From NCBI GenBank assembly GCA_946481315.1, contig CAMLMH010000005.1:1-64000 (forward strand): DNA of 64,000 nucleotides, read 5' to 3'. Both the position numbers and the translations under genes were made by a program. Each line of letters starts with the position of its first letter. Position 1 is the stretch's first letter. Source of the DNA: an uncultured Bacteriovorax sp. (GTDB lineage Bacteria > Bdellovibrionota > Bacteriovoracia > Bacteriovoracales > Bacteriovoracaceae). Positions 1 through 9,082 of the stretch are shown piece after piece. Under the pieces are notes generated by a model. That model ran no database searches. It had not been told where the DNA came from and worked only from the letters and a program-made list of their open reading frames with translations.

Positions 1-796
1 AACCAACATCGCCCATGAAAATTTGAGCCGGATACGAGTTATACCACAAAAAGCCGATTCCTGCACCAATAATAGCCGCACTTAGCACCAGCAGCTCTCC
101 CATGCCCTCGAAGTAGGGAATGAAAAGGTACTGTGAAATTTCCTTGTGACCCATAACGTAAGTAATTAGTCCCAGCGTGCCTGCACTCACAATTATAGGT
201 CCAATGGCCAGTCCATCCAGTCCATCAGTTAGATTAACTGCGTTACTAAAGCCCACAATCACTATGGAACCAAAGACGATGTAGCCGCCCATGCCCAGAT
301 CAACAATCGGATTTTTAACGAAAGGAATGTATAAATCGGTCGAGATGATATTTTGACTGATCATGATATAAAGCGCGAGGGCAGCAGTAGCAAATTGCCA
401 AACCAGCTTTCCCTTGGCCGAGACCCCTTTTGTGTCTTTTTTAAGAACTTTAAGATAATCATCGTAAAAGCCCAGAAGAAAATAAGAAAACGTTACGCCC
501 AGAGTAATAAGCATGGGAGCTGAAAAATAATTTCCACAAAGCAGGGCTGTCAAAAAGAAACTTCCCAACATAAAAACGCCACCCATTGTTGGAGTTCCTT
601 TCTTTTTAAAATGAGATTCCGGACCGTCATCGCGGATGATTTGTCCAAACTGCTTACGCTTCATAAAAGCGATGAAATATTTACCCCAGATAATGGAGAC
701 TAGTGCCGCTACCAGGAAGGCCACAAAGGACCTGAAAGTAATATACTTGAAAATGTTAAGAATCGGGCCCTGATTAGAAAGCAAATGATAAAGCAT
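1..796 (-). CDS. mraY: Phospho-N-acetylmuramoyl-pentapeptide-transferase MraY (3' end outside window)
   Basis: Membrane enzyme that transfers phospho-MurNAc-pentapeptide from UDP to undecaprenyl phosphate, making lipid I at the inner face of the cytoplasmic membrane. Reading the minus strand from the ATG at 796 gives about 265 residues without a stop. They include the family landmarks FKKKGTPTMGGV, GFYDDYLKV (the acidic DD pair) and NAVNLTDGLDGLAIG, with several hydrophobic helices between. The window edge removes the C-terminal part. An AGGT ribosome-site-like motif lies just before the ATG. It is the last gene seen of the dcw operon, 66 bases after the murF stop. Identity is very secure; only the far end is unknown. 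Confidence 0.95.
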   Translation of the reverse strand, partial: MLYHLLSNQGPILNIFKYITFRSFVAFLVAALVSIIWGKYFIAFMKRKQFGQIIRDDGPESHFKKKGTPTMGGVFMLGSFFLTALLCGNYFSAPMLITLGVTFSYFLLGFYDDYLKVLKKDTKGVSAKGKLVWQFATAALALYIMISQNIISTDLYIPFVKNPIVDLGMGGYIVFGSIVIVGFSNAVNLTDGLDGLAIGPIIVSAGTLGLITYVMGHKEISQYLFIPYFEGMGELLVLSAAIIGAGIGFLWYNSYPAQIFMGDVG

Positions 797-862
797 GAAG
801 ACCTGCCATGGTATTAGATAAAGTTATTCTTAATTATAAAAGAACACTGACTTAAATCAATC

Positions 863-2251
863 TTAATCTATCGTCATCAGTGTTTCTAATTTAAGCGAAC
901 GGCTGGCCTTGATAAAAATATATTTGTAGCTATTTCTGATTTGCGACCATTCTTTATGAAAGTCTTCTTTGTTTTGATGACTGCTTTTTGGATGCGGATA
1001 ACCTTCAAGATAAAAGTCCTTATATCGTCCAATAAAACTCACATTTTTAATGCCCAGACTGCTGACATGTTTAGCAATATCTTTATGCATTTCGCGGGCG
1101 AAGTCGCCCAGTTCATTCATATCTCCCAGAACGAAATAACAGTCATCCAGGCTTACATTTTTGTTTTTCATAACGGTGACGAAAGAATCCAGCGATACAC
1201 GCATTGAGCTCGGATTCGCATTATAGGCATCCAGAAAAATATTACCAACCCATTGCGAGCGGTTCATTGAAGGCTGCTGATAAGTAGAAGCAAAACGAGC
1301 GATCTCATCTTCATGCCCTGGAAATAACTTCATGGCGAAGATGGAAGTGCCGGCCAGGTTTTTGAGGTTATGGTGTTCGGATATATTTTGGTTGTTAATC
1401 AACATTTTCTTTCCTGCCATGTTGAAAACAATTTCACCGCCATTAATTTGTATTTTCACATCGCCGTTTTTTTCACCATAGGTAGTAAGTCCTTCTGATT
1501 TTTCCAGCCTGACCAAATATTCATCGTCGGCGTTCACTACGAAAATACCTTTACCTTTAGAATTCTTACGGACGTTTTCATAAAGTGCCCCTTTTTCCCT
1601 GGCGATGTTTTCCATACTTTTCAGGAATTCGATGTGTGCAGCACCAATATTGGTAATCATTCCGTGTTCTGGCCTGGCGATATCACAAAGCACCTGAATT
1701 TCACCTGCATGATTCATCCCCATCTCAATGATCGCGATGTCATGATCCTCAGTAACATCAAAGATAGTTTTAGGAACTCCGATGTGATTGTTCAGATTGC
1801 CTTTAGTGGCCATGACTTTGCCGGGAAACAGAGAACTTAGCAGATAAGAGATCATTTCTTTATGAGTTGTTTTACCGTTGGAGCCAGTTATGCCAATAAT
1901 TTTTCTTTCGACTTTTCGGGATCGCCATTCCTGCAGGTAAACCATGGCCAGCTCCTGCAAAAATTCCAGAGTGTCTGTCACTTCAACAAAAACCAGATCA
2001 GGATATTTTTCAGTCAGAGCGAAAACGACAGCTTCACGATCCGCTTTAGAATGATAAACAATAGCTTTGGGATTTTTTTCGATAACTGAAGGAACGTAAT
2101 CAAATCCATCAAAATTTTCGCCAACTAATCCTACAAAGGTCTCACCTGAAGCGAAAGTGCGCGAATCAGTATTAATTTTAAGATCGAATACATGATCATT
2201 TTTTATAGACTTAATAGACTTAAGCTGTTTGAAAAGAGATGAGTTGAGCAT
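863..2251 (-). CDS. murF: UDP-MurNAc-tripeptide:D-Ala-D-Ala ligase MurF
   Basis: ATP-dependent cytoplasmic ligase that adds D-Ala-D-Ala to complete the UDP-MurNAc-pentapeptide. The protein of 462 residues shows the Mur ligase P-loop GITGSNGKTT (about residues 120-129), the GNLNNHIGVP segment, the IIEMGMNHAGEI central-domain motif, and C-terminal DAYNANPSS and LGDMNELG motifs. The frame stays open upstream to 2350, but the ATG at 2251 is preferred. It lies 4 bases after the murE stop, and the extra N-terminal stretch has no family counterpart. Operon position is between murE and mraY, as in the classical dcw order. Confidence 0.95.
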   Translation of the reverse strand: MLNSSLFKQLKSIKSIKNDHVFDLKINTDSRTFASGETFVGLVGENFDGFDYVPSVIEKNPKAIVYHSKADREAVVFALTEKYPDLVFVEVTDTLEFLQELAMVYLQEWRSRKVERKIIGITGSNGKTTHKEMISYLLSSLFPGKVMATKGNLNNHIGVPKTIFDVTEDHDIAIIEMGMNHAGEIQVLCDIARPEHGMITNIGAAHIEFLKSMENIAREKGALYENVRKNSKGKGIFVVNADDEYLVRLEKSEGLTTYGEKNGDVKIQINGGEIVFNMAGKKMLINNQNISEHHNLKNLAGTSIFAMKLFPGHEDEIARFASTYQQPSMNRSQWVGNIFLDAYNANPSSMRVSLDSFVTVMKNKNVSLDDCYFVLGDMNELGDFAREMHKDIAKHVSSLGIKNVSFIGRYKDFYLEGYPHPKSSHQNKEDFHKEWSQIRNSYKYIFIKASRSLKLETLMTID

Positions 2252-2255
2252 TATT

Positions 2256-3665
2256 TTATCCGCGTTTAAATTGAGAAACGATATTGAAGTCACTGAAAGG
2301 ATATTTGATCCCTTTGATTTCCTGATATTCTTCATGGCCCTTTCCGGCAATCAGAACAATTTCATTATCCACCATGCTTTCTAGGGCATGCAAAATAGCC
2401 TTTTCCCGGTCCACCATGGCTTCGTAACTACCGCTGATGCCATGGATAATATCCATGATGATATCTTCCGGTGCCTCATCTCTGGGATTGTCGCTGGTAA
2501 CAACAATTTTATCAGCAAAGCTCATGACGGCTTTTCCCATAAGAGGACGTTTTGTTTTATCTCTGTTACCGCCGCAGCCGAAGACCACTGTTAATGAATG
2601 CTTTGGAAAAGCCTTTTTAATGGCACTGCCAATATTTAACAGAGCGTCCGGTGTATGAGCATAATCCACAATGGCCAGTTTGTTTTCTTCAATTTCGATT
2701 AAAGAAAATCGTCCCAGCGGTGTGGAAATATTTTTAAGGTCAACTGTAGAGAGTTTATCTTCACCGAAAAGTTCGGCATTTAACTGCATAGCAATCTCAA
2801 CATTGCTCTGATTATAGCTTGAATGATAAAACAGAGGCTTCTCTTTTATTCCTCTTTCTTCAAGAGTCCGGGCTACCTTCAGACGAACAGCCGGGTGCAT
2901 CTGTCGTATTTTTTCTATCAGTTCTTTTTCCAGACGGGGAACAATGAGAGTACGTTCTGGCTTTAGAAACTTTTTTTCGATCAAAAGTTTTGCTTCAAAA
3001 TATTCTTCCATCGTCTTGTGATAATCCAGGTGATCCTGAGAAAAACTAGTCCAGGCTGCACCTTCTAGACGTAAGTCATACAAACGGTTTTGCACAAGTG
3101 AATGGGAACTTACTTCAATGAAACAGACTTCGTATTTATCCTGAAACTTATGAATTAGCTTTCTTAACTCTACATAAGAAGGTGTTGTGGATTCCAGATC
3201 ATCATAGACTGAACCTTTTGCATCCTGTACACCGATAGTTCCCACTGAAATAGCCGGATGACCAAGCATAGTGCTGATTTGCATCGCCAGGTTAACTGTC
3301 GTCGTTTTTCCGTTTGTTCCGGTCACACCGACAATTTTCATCTTGCCACTTGCGGGAAAAAGTCGATCCATCAAAGTCTTTTGAATTTCCAAAAACTGTT
3401 TGTGCTCAACAAACACCGTATTGGCATCAGTAAATGCAGCTGCTTCTTCATTGAGAATCAGCAATCCTGGCCTGGCCTTGCTTAAGCGTAGTTTAAAGTT
3501 TTCCCAGGATTTGGCATCGTTATTAATATTGTAAAAGACAACATCACTTTCTTCTGCCTTTTGCAGATTGGTGGTCACGTTGGCCAGCAGCTGAGCTTCA
3601 TTGGTTAAAACATTTAGTTTTTTTATAAAGGGCTTAAGAATGTTTAGAATTTCTGATTTATTCAT
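2256..3665 (-). CDS. murE: UDP-MurNAc-L-Ala-D-Glu:meso-diaminopimelate ligase MurE
   Basis: Adds the third peptide residue to the peptidoglycan precursor in the cytoplasm. The protein has 469 residues, with P-loop GVTGTNGKTTT (about 113-122), the DHLDYHKTMEEY central motif and a C-terminal DNPR motif (about 392-395). DNPR is the signature associated with meso-diaminopimelate rather than lysine, so the wall is inferred to be the Gram-negative A1-gamma type. The ATG at 3665 overlaps the ftsI stop by 8 bases, indicating translational coupling. A longer open frame reaches 3704 but would extend into ftsI without a recognisable domain. The ribosome site is weak. Confidence 0.95.
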   Translation of the reverse strand: MNKSEILNILKPFIKKLNVLTNEAQLLANVTTNLQKAEESDVVFYNINNDAKSWENFKLRLSKARPGLLILNEEAAAFTDANTVFVEHKQFLEIQKTLMDRLFPASGKMKIVGVTGTNGKTTTVNLAMQISTMLGHPAISVGTIGVQDAKGSVYDDLESTTPSYVELRKLIHKFQDKYEVCFIEVSSHSLVQNRLYDLRLEGAAWTSFSQDHLDYHKTMEEYFEAKLLIEKKFLKPERTLIVPRLEKELIEKIRQMHPAVRLKVARTLEERGIKEKPLFYHSSYNQSNVEIAMQLNAELFGEDKLSTVDLKNISTPLGRFSLIEIEENKLAIVDYAHTPDALLNIGSAIKKAFPKHSLTVVFGCGGNRDKTKRPLMGKAVMSFADKIVVTSDNPRDEAPEDIIMDIIHGISGSYEAMVDREKAILHALESMVDNEIVLIAGKGHEEYQEIKGIKYPFSDFNIVSQFKRG

Positions 3666-5625
3666 ATCGAGGAGGTGAGTACTCCAATTTAACAACGATG
3701 TCATCGCTTAAGGCAGTGCCAGGCGCAGGAGTCTGGGAAGTCACAACTCCCATTCCGCGGTGGACTAGAGCAACGTTTAATTTATTGCCGATTGTCGTTG
3801 TTGAAACTTTGTCCAGACCAATGAAATTAGGAACGACACTGGGGTCTAACGCTCGCGTCGCAGCCTCTCTTAACTGAACAGTATCGGTGCTTGCTTTGAT
3901 AGTTTTCAGATCATAGTCATCATCATGCGAAGCAATTTTGCTGATATCTTTATTTTTATAAAGCATATATTCAGCAATGTTGCGGAAGACAGGAGCAGCC
4001 GCTGCGTTACCGTAATAGCCATTCGTTTTCGGATTATCGATATAAACGACAATGACAAATCGGCGATCAACATTTACCGGGAATCCGACAAACCCTGAAA
4101 CATAACCTTTGTATCCACCATTTCTATCTACTCTTTGAGCTGTAGCCGTTTTACCAGCTATTTTAAATTGCGGAATGATCGCGTTGGATCCAGTCCCTTT
4201 CTCTACCGCTAATGTCAGGGCCTCGGTTAATTCTTTAGCTGTCTTTTCTGAGAAGACACGCTTGGTATCATTTAATTGATTTTCATTTTCCGGCTCAACC
4301 TTTGCCAGATCGTTGTTCAGTTCTTTTTTTATTAATGTTGGGCGAACGTAAACACCGTTATTAGCAATTGCACCATAGGCAGCCAGCATTTGAATACCGG
4401 TCACCGCAATTCCCTGTCCAAAACTCATGTTACTTAAAGAGAGAGGAGTAACATTTTCGGCTTCTGTAAATATCCCTCTCGATTCCCCCGGCACTTCTAC
4501 ACCCGTTTTGTTTCCAAAGTTTAGGGATTTTAAAGTTTGTTTGAACCGGGGAAAAGTCAGGTCGAAAGCAACTTTGGTCGTCCCAACGTTAGATGAAAAG
4601 CGAATGATATCTGCAACCGTTATCCACTCAAATTTTTCATGACTTTCGGCTTCTTTAATCCAATGATTGTCGACTCGCATGCGACCTTGTTCGCAATAAT
4701 ATTGAGAATCGATTTTTGTGACTTTGTTTTCAATGGCCGAACCAATCGTAAAAATTTTAAAAGATGATCCAGGCTCAAACGGATCAATTGCAAAACTAAG
4801 TTTGCGGTGTTCTGGAGCAGAAGCCCTCACATTATTGGGGTCAAAGGTCGGGTAATTTGCGACAGCCAGAATTTCTCCGGTCGTAGCATCCATAACTCCA
4901 ACTCCGCCTTTGTCTGCGCTATGTTTTAATACTGCTTCTTTCAGATATTTTTCGGCCATGCCCTGAATATCTTTATCAATCGTCAGATAGATGTCTTTGG
5001 CCTGAGCTGTGACGGAGTGATGACTTTCGAACTTGATCGGACGACCTTTGTTGTCGATCGTATATTTTAAAGTAACCGGATTACCTTTTAACTCTTTGTC
5101 ATACATATACTCAAGACCTGATAGACCTGAGTTATCAAGACCAACAAACCCGATGACCTGAGCAAGCAATTCATGGTTGGGATAAGTTCTCTCCGGAACA
5201 CCTTCAATAAAAACACCTTTCAGTTCTTTAACTTTATCAACTTGATTTTTGGTCAGACGAAGTTTACGACCAAGCCAGGTGAAACGCTTTCGCTTTTTAA
5301 CAGTCGAAATCATTTCATTGTAAGAAAGTTCGGGAACTATCTTTGCCAGTTTTTTATAAACATTTTTATCACTGCCATTTGTTTTAGGAATCGTAAAAAT
5401 ACTGTAGGTTTGAACATTGAGGGCCAGTGGGTGCCCCTCACGATCATATATATTTCCGCGCTTGGGATAAACTGTAACCTGTCTCAGAAACTGGGAATTA
5501 GCTCGAACAATTAATTCATCCGCATCAATCAGCTGAACCTTAAAGGCTTTCCCCAGCACTAATAAAAAGAACAGGCAAAAGCATGTGAAGACAAAGATAA
5601 TTCTATTTTTCTCAACTCTGTTCAT
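3658..5625 (-). CDS. ftsI: Septal peptidoglycan transpeptidase FtsI (PBP3 type) with C-terminal PASTA domain
   Basis: Class B penicillin-binding protein that cross-links septal peptidoglycan in the periplasm as part of the divisome. The 655 residues begin with one membrane anchor (about 8-27). A PBP dimerisation domain (RGNIYDREG near 57-64) follows, then the transpeptidase domain. The active serine is in the SSFK tetrad (287-290) and SSN is at 344-346. The third motif reads KTAT instead of the usual KTGT, a visible departure. A single PASTA domain ends the protein (about 595-655), a feature commoner in SpoVD-like and delta-type FtsI than in E. coli. It lies between the ftsL-like gene and murE. 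Confidence 0.94.
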   Translation of the reverse strand: MNRVEKNRIIFVFTCFCLFFLLVLGKAFKVQLIDADELIVRANSQFLRQVTVYPKRGNIYDREGHPLALNVQTYSIFTIPKTNGSDKNVYKKLAKIVPELSYNEMISTVKKRKRFTWLGRKLRLTKNQVDKVKELKGVFIEGVPERTYPNHELLAQVIGFVGLDNSGLSGLEYMYDKELKGNPVTLKYTIDNKGRPIKFESHHSVTAQAKDIYLTIDKDIQGMAEKYLKEAVLKHSADKGGVGVMDATTGEILAVANYPTFDPNNVRASAPEHRKLSFAIDPFEPGSSFKIFTIGSAIENKVTKIDSQYYCEQGRMRVDNHWIKEAESHEKFEWITVADIIRFSSNVGTTKVAFDLTFPRFKQTLKSLNFGNKTGVEVPGESRGIFTEAENVTPLSLSNMSFGQGIAVTGIQMLAAYGAIANNGVYVRPTLIKKELNNDLAKVEPENENQLNDTKRVFSEKTAKELTEALTLAVEKGTGSNAIIPQFKIAGKTATAQRVDRNGGYKGYVSGFVGFPVNVDRRFVIVVYIDNPKTNGYYGNAAAAPVFRNIAEYMLYKNKDISKIASHDDDYDLKTIKASTDTVQLREAATRALDPSVVPNFIGLDKVSTTTIGNKLNVALVHRGMGVVTSQTPAPGTALSDDIVVKLEYSPPRYE

Positions 5626-5638
5626 TTCGATTCTACAC

Positions 5639-5953
5639 CTAAGGGATAACGATTACCTGATCTTGTTTTGGTTGATCTAAATTATGAACGGATGCTAATT
5701 TACGTAATTTTTCAGATGAAAGCATGCGAGCTTTTTTAGCTTTGAGTTCTTTGTTGTCCAGAAGAACTTTCTCAATGTCTTTATTCGCCTTGGTGATTTT
5801 GTAATCCATCTCTACGTTCTTCATGCGAAAAAGAACAAACAAAATGGCAAGCGTAGTAAAGGAAAGGAAGAGAGGAAAGCCCTGAGAGCTAAAAATGATT
5901 TCTTTTAATTTAGTACCCAACTGAAATTTTTCAGCCGATTTTCTCGTCGCCAT
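5639..5953 (-). CDS. ftsL: FtsL-like cell-division protein
   Basis: Small bitopic membrane protein of 104 residues. The N-terminus is basic and cytoplasmic, one transmembrane helix (PLFLSFTTLAILFVLF) follows, and a periplasmic heptad-rich coiled coil ends with a short proline-containing tail. This architecture and its place between rsmH and ftsI match FtsL, which bridges FtsB/FtsQ and activates FtsWI. Sequence conservation in the family is low, so the call rests on topology and synteny. The ATG at 5953 is chosen because AGGAG lies 5 bases upstream; an in-frame GTG two codons earlier overlaps that ribosome site. Confidence 0.8.
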   Translation of the reverse strand: MATRKSAEKFQLGTKLKEIIFSSQGFPLFLSFTTLAILFVLFRMKNVEMDYKITKANKDIEKVLLDNKELKAKKARMLSSEKLRKLASVHNLDQPKQDQVIVIP

Positions 5954-5971
5954 AATCACTCCTTGACTGGC

Positions 5972-6952
5972 TTAACCAGCGAAGGATTTGTATTTATTCT
6001 TTTCCTTCCTGGCTTCGATTCTTTCCAACACCCTTAGTTTAGCACTTCTTGATCGGGAATTGTTCAAAATTTCTTGCTCGGTCGGAAGAATTGGCTTTTT
6101 GGTCAGAACTTCGGCCGGTAACTCATTCAGCGAGGCCCAGTCGCGGAAGGCATTCTTCACAATCCGATCTTCCAGAGAATGAAAACTGATGATGCCCAGG
6201 CGTCCGCCTATTTTGAGCAGAGGAATAAGTTGAGTGATGACGTCGGTTAAAACTTCAAGCTCGCGATTTACTTCTAATCGCAATGCCTGAAATACCCGAG
6301 TAGAGGGATTGGTTTTTCCGTAACGATGTTCCTTGGGATAACAATGGAAAACCAGATTCTCGAGATCTTTGGTCGTTTTCAAAGGTTTAGTTTTTCTTTC
6401 TTCACAAATTTTTGCGGCAATTTTTCTGGCGTTTTTTTCTTCACCATAATCTTCAAAAATTCTACGTAGATCTTCCTCGCGATAAGTGTTCACCACTTCT
6501 TCGGCCGTCATGAATTCACCTGAAGTATAATTCATGCGCATATCGAGTGGGGCATCAAAGCGAAAAGAAAAACCTCGAGAGCCTTCATCAAAATGATGGG
6601 AAGAGACACCCAGGTCAAGCAAGATGCCCTGAAAACCACCGTGTTCGCTGAAAATCTCAGGCCGTTCTTTTTTGATCAGTTCAGGGAAATGAACAAAGTT
6701 AGTATTGAAAAGCTGTATACGATTGAGCATTTGTTCTTTTTCAATCCGTTCGTATCCATTTTTGAGTGCATCCGGATCCTGATCTGTAGAACAGACATGA
6801 AAGAGTGGGTTGCGGTAAAGAAATTCAAAGGAATGCCCACCGCCTCCGAAAGTCAGATCTGCAAAATGTGCAATCGTGCCTGCTGGCGCATTTTCACTCA
6901 GCAGATCGATGCATTCTTTTTTTAAAACGGTGTAGTGATCTGTGTAGGTCAT
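5972..6952 (-). CDS. rsmH: 16S rRNA m4C1402 methyltransferase RsmH (MraW)
   Basis: SAM-dependent N4-methyltransferase acting on C1402 of 16S rRNA. The 326-residue protein opens with the typical HYTVLKKE segment. The SAM-binding glycine motif DLTFGGGGHS, a DQDP loop, GILLDLGVSSHHFDEGSRGF, and the C-terminal SFHSLEDRIVK and SRSAKLRVLER motifs follow. Its start codon overlaps the mtnP stop by one base (TAATG), so the two are translationally coupled. The usual dcw leader mraZ is not found next to it. Confidence 0.96.
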   Translation of the reverse strand: MTYTDHYTVLKKECIDLLSENAPAGTIAHFADLTFGGGGHSFEFLYRNPLFHVCSTDQDPDALKNGYERIEKEQMLNRIQLFNTNFVHFPELIKKERPEIFSEHGGFQGILLDLGVSSHHFDEGSRGFSFRFDAPLDMRMNYTSGEFMTAEEVVNTYREEDLRRIFEDYGEEKNARKIAAKICEERKTKPLKTTKDLENLVFHCYPKEHRYGKTNPSTRVFQALRLEVNRELEVLTDVITQLIPLLKIGGRLGIISFHSLEDRIVKNAFRDWASLNELPAEVLTKKPILPTEQEILNNSRSRSAKLRVLERIEARKEKNKYKSFAG

Positions 6953-7797
6953 TATCTCATCAGCACTTCTAACATTTCAGACTGCTCTGCTGTCATCTTT
7001 TCAGGCTTGGTTAATACCGCATAAGTGTTTTCTTTCTGAAACTTAACCGGGTTCTTCGTCAGATCTGGAATTAATCTTTTAATTACTGCGTGAGCCTGAA
7101 GATTGTTGGTCGCCATGACTTTCATAATTTCTTCCAGCGTACAGTGTTCTTCTTTCCAGCAGTCATAATCTGTCACCATAGCGATTGTTGCATAAGCCAT
7201 ACCTGCCTCTTTTGCCAGATAAGCTTCAGGAACATTGGTCATCCCTATAACACTGGCTCCAAAAGAACGATAAATATTCGACTCCGCTTTTGTGGAAAAT
7301 TGCGGTCCCTCAATACAAATATAAGAGCCCCCAACTCCGTATTTAATATTTTCTTGTTTGCAGGCAGCGATCATTCTTTCCTGCAGGCCCTTTTCAATCG
7401 GATTAGCTACAGAGACGTGACCAACAAATCCATTATTGAAGAAAGTGCGTTCGCGTTTCCCTTTCGTCCAGTCAATAAATTGATCTACCAGTACGAAAGT
7501 TGTTGGTGGATATTCTTCTTTCAGTGAACCAACTGCTGAAACTGAAATAATTGTATCAACACCTAATTTTTTTAAAGCAAATATGTTTGCTCTATAGTTG
7601 ACCTCACTGGGAGTGAAAGTGTGATGTTTACCGTGACGAGGAAGAAAATAAAAAGAATCCTGTCCTAATTTTGCCTCAATGATTTCAGAGCTTGGATCAC
7701 CAAAAGGAGTTGTAACCTTATGTTCTTTAACAACTTCGATGCCCTCGATTTTGTACACACCGCTCCCACCAATAATACCTATTTTAATTGGGTTCAT
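6952..7797 (-). CDS. mtnP: S-methyl-5'-thioadenosine phosphorylase MtnP
   Basis: Phosphorolyses methylthioadenosine to adenine and methylthioribose 1-phosphate, in methionine salvage and clearance of polyamine by-products. The 281 residues show the purine nucleoside phosphorylase family 2 start IGIIGGSGVYKIEG, the phosphate-site RHGKHH, the PSEVNYRANI segment, CIEGPQFSTKAES, GMTNVPEAYLAKEAG and TDYDCW. The last is a combination typical of methylthioadenosine rather than inosine/guanosine phosphorylases. The ATG at 7797 has GAGGT just upstream; an in-frame GTG at 7803 sits inside that site. It is the first gene of the dcw transcript and probably shares its promoter. Confidence 0.92.
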   Translation of the reverse strand: MNPIKIGIIGGSGVYKIEGIEVVKEHKVTTPFGDPSSEIIEAKLGQDSFYFLPRHGKHHTFTPSEVNYRANIFALKKLGVDTIISVSAVGSLKEEYPPTTFVLVDQFIDWTKGKRERTFFNNGFVGHVSVANPIEKGLQERMIAACKQENIKYGVGGSYICIEGPQFSTKAESNIYRSFGASVIGMTNVPEAYLAKEAGMAYATIAMVTDYDCWKEEHCTLEEIMKVMATNNLQAHAVIKRLIPDLTKNPVKFQKENTYAVLTKPEKMTAEQSEMLEVLMR

Positions 7798-7837
7798 TTC
7801 CACCTCGATTTGACGTTTAAAACTGCACTATGCCACA

Positions 7838-7866
7838 ATCATACTCTTAACTCCTCCCTGTGGAAA
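7838..7866 (-). promoter_or_regulatory. Candidate sigma70 promoter of the mtnP-dcw operon
   Basis: On the minus strand a TTTCCA (-35, 7861-7866) and TATGAT (-10, 7838-7843) are separated by exactly 17 bases, 41 bases before the mtnP ATG. The hexamers match consensus at four and five positions. This is the only clear pair in the short divergent gap between mtnP and the hydrolase gene. Prediction only. Confidence 0.4.
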
Positions 7867-7882
7867 TGGTAAAAAGTAAAGG

Positions 7883-9070
7883 ATGAATGCCTTGAATAAC
7901 CTGTCGAAATCTTTCTCGCATTATGTGTCGCGTATTCAGAAGAATACAGCGACTCTCAATTACGCCAAAGAGACGACGATGGCGGAATTCATATTCAACA
8001 TTCAGCAGATAAAATCGCTGAGGGCCAAAAGGGAAATACTTAAAGCCTTCATTTCCATAACTAATTCGAGTATCTGGCTTTCCCGTTCCGCTTTTTCTGT
8101 TCTTAAATCCTTTTTCGATATCAGCACCCTGGAAAACGTAAACTTAAAAAGTGAAGAAGCTCAGGAAATCATTTCCGGAGTCGTGAACAAGCGAACTATC
8201 GAAGCTTCTGATCATGATATTTTTAAAACGATTTACCATGAACTTGTGCACGCTCATTTAGTCCGTGATTATGTAACACCACTGCGGGTGCCTAAAGTTA
8301 ACGTGACGATCGTTCTGGTTTCTGGGGTATTCAATGAAATCTTTTCCACACCTGCTTTCAAACGGGGTGCTGAAGCCCTTTTAGATGAATGCGGGATCAA
8401 ACATATTGCACCAGTCGTAGATGGAAAAAAAGGCTCCAGAGAAAATTCACTATTGCTGAAAAAACAAATTGATGAATATCTCGAAAACAATCCGGAAGAG
8501 CGCTTGTGGTTTGTCTGTTTTTCAAAAGGCGGAATTGATACACTTCATTATCTGCGGGGTAAGGGAGACAAACTTTCACCTCACATTGTCGGAATATCTT
8601 TGATCGCCACTCCTATTATGGGTACAGATCATATCAACAATCGGTTGCTTCAGCTGGCCAATACCATTGGCAGTATTCCTGAAAATGTATCCAAAAAATT
8701 ACTGGGCAGAGAAATAGATATTATTGCTAAAGAACTGCAGAAGTCTTTGTCTAAAAATTACCGTGAGAGCTGGTTTAAGAAAAATCATTCGCAGTTGCCC
8801 AAAAACCCTTTCTATACGGCCATTGCTTTTGAATCAAAATGGCATAATTCCCATGTCTGGATGATGTTAACCAAAGCTATCTTTCGAAGTCAGAAGTCAA
8901 ATGACGGAGTTGTGGATGTAGAAAACGCGCAATTTCCATTTTATTTTAAAGGAATTAATCTGGGCGTACTAGAGGGTCATCACTTGGTTGGAAGCCGTTC
9001 AAGCTTTTATGATCAGGAAGCTCTAATGAAGGCACATCTAATTTTTCTTAATTACAAAAAACTTCTCTGA
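7883..9070 (+). CDS. Lipase-like alpha/beta hydrolase, uncharacterised
   Basis: A 395-residue protein with a helical N-terminal 130 residues of unknown role, followed by an alpha/beta-hydrolase-like half. Visible elements are a core strand VTIVLVSGVF (about 141-150) and a nucleophile elbow CFSKGGID with Ser214, where the usual G-x-S-x-G has F in place of the first glycine. Next come SNDGVVDVENA (Asp341/Asp345, like the DGVVP loops of triacylglycerol lipases) and LEGHHLVG, with a His near 366-367. These fit a Ser-Asp-His triad. No clear signal peptide is seen, so location is unknown. AAAGG directly abuts the ATG at 7883; an internal start near 7979 is possible. Divergent from mtnP and convergent with mglA. 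Confidence 0.6.
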   Translation: MNALNNLSKSFSHYVSRIQKNTATLNYAKETTMAEFIFNIQQIKSLRAKREILKAFISITNSSIWLSRSAFSVLKSFFDISTLENVNLKSEEAQEIISGVVNKRTIEASDHDIFKTIYHELVHAHLVRDYVTPLRVPKVNVTIVLVSGVFNEIFSTPAFKRGAEALLDECGIKHIAPVVDGKKGSRENSLLLKKQIDEYLENNPEERLWFVCFSKGGIDTLHYLRGKGDKLSPHIVGISLIATPIMGTDHINNRLLQLANTIGSIPENVSKKLLGREIDIIAKELQKSLSKNYRESWFKKNHSQLPKNPFYTAIAFESKWHNSHVWMMLTKAIFRSQKSNDGVVDVENAQFPFYFKGINLGVLEGHHLVGSRSSFYDQEALMKAHLIFLNYKKLL

Positions 9071-9082
9071 TAGAAACAATTT

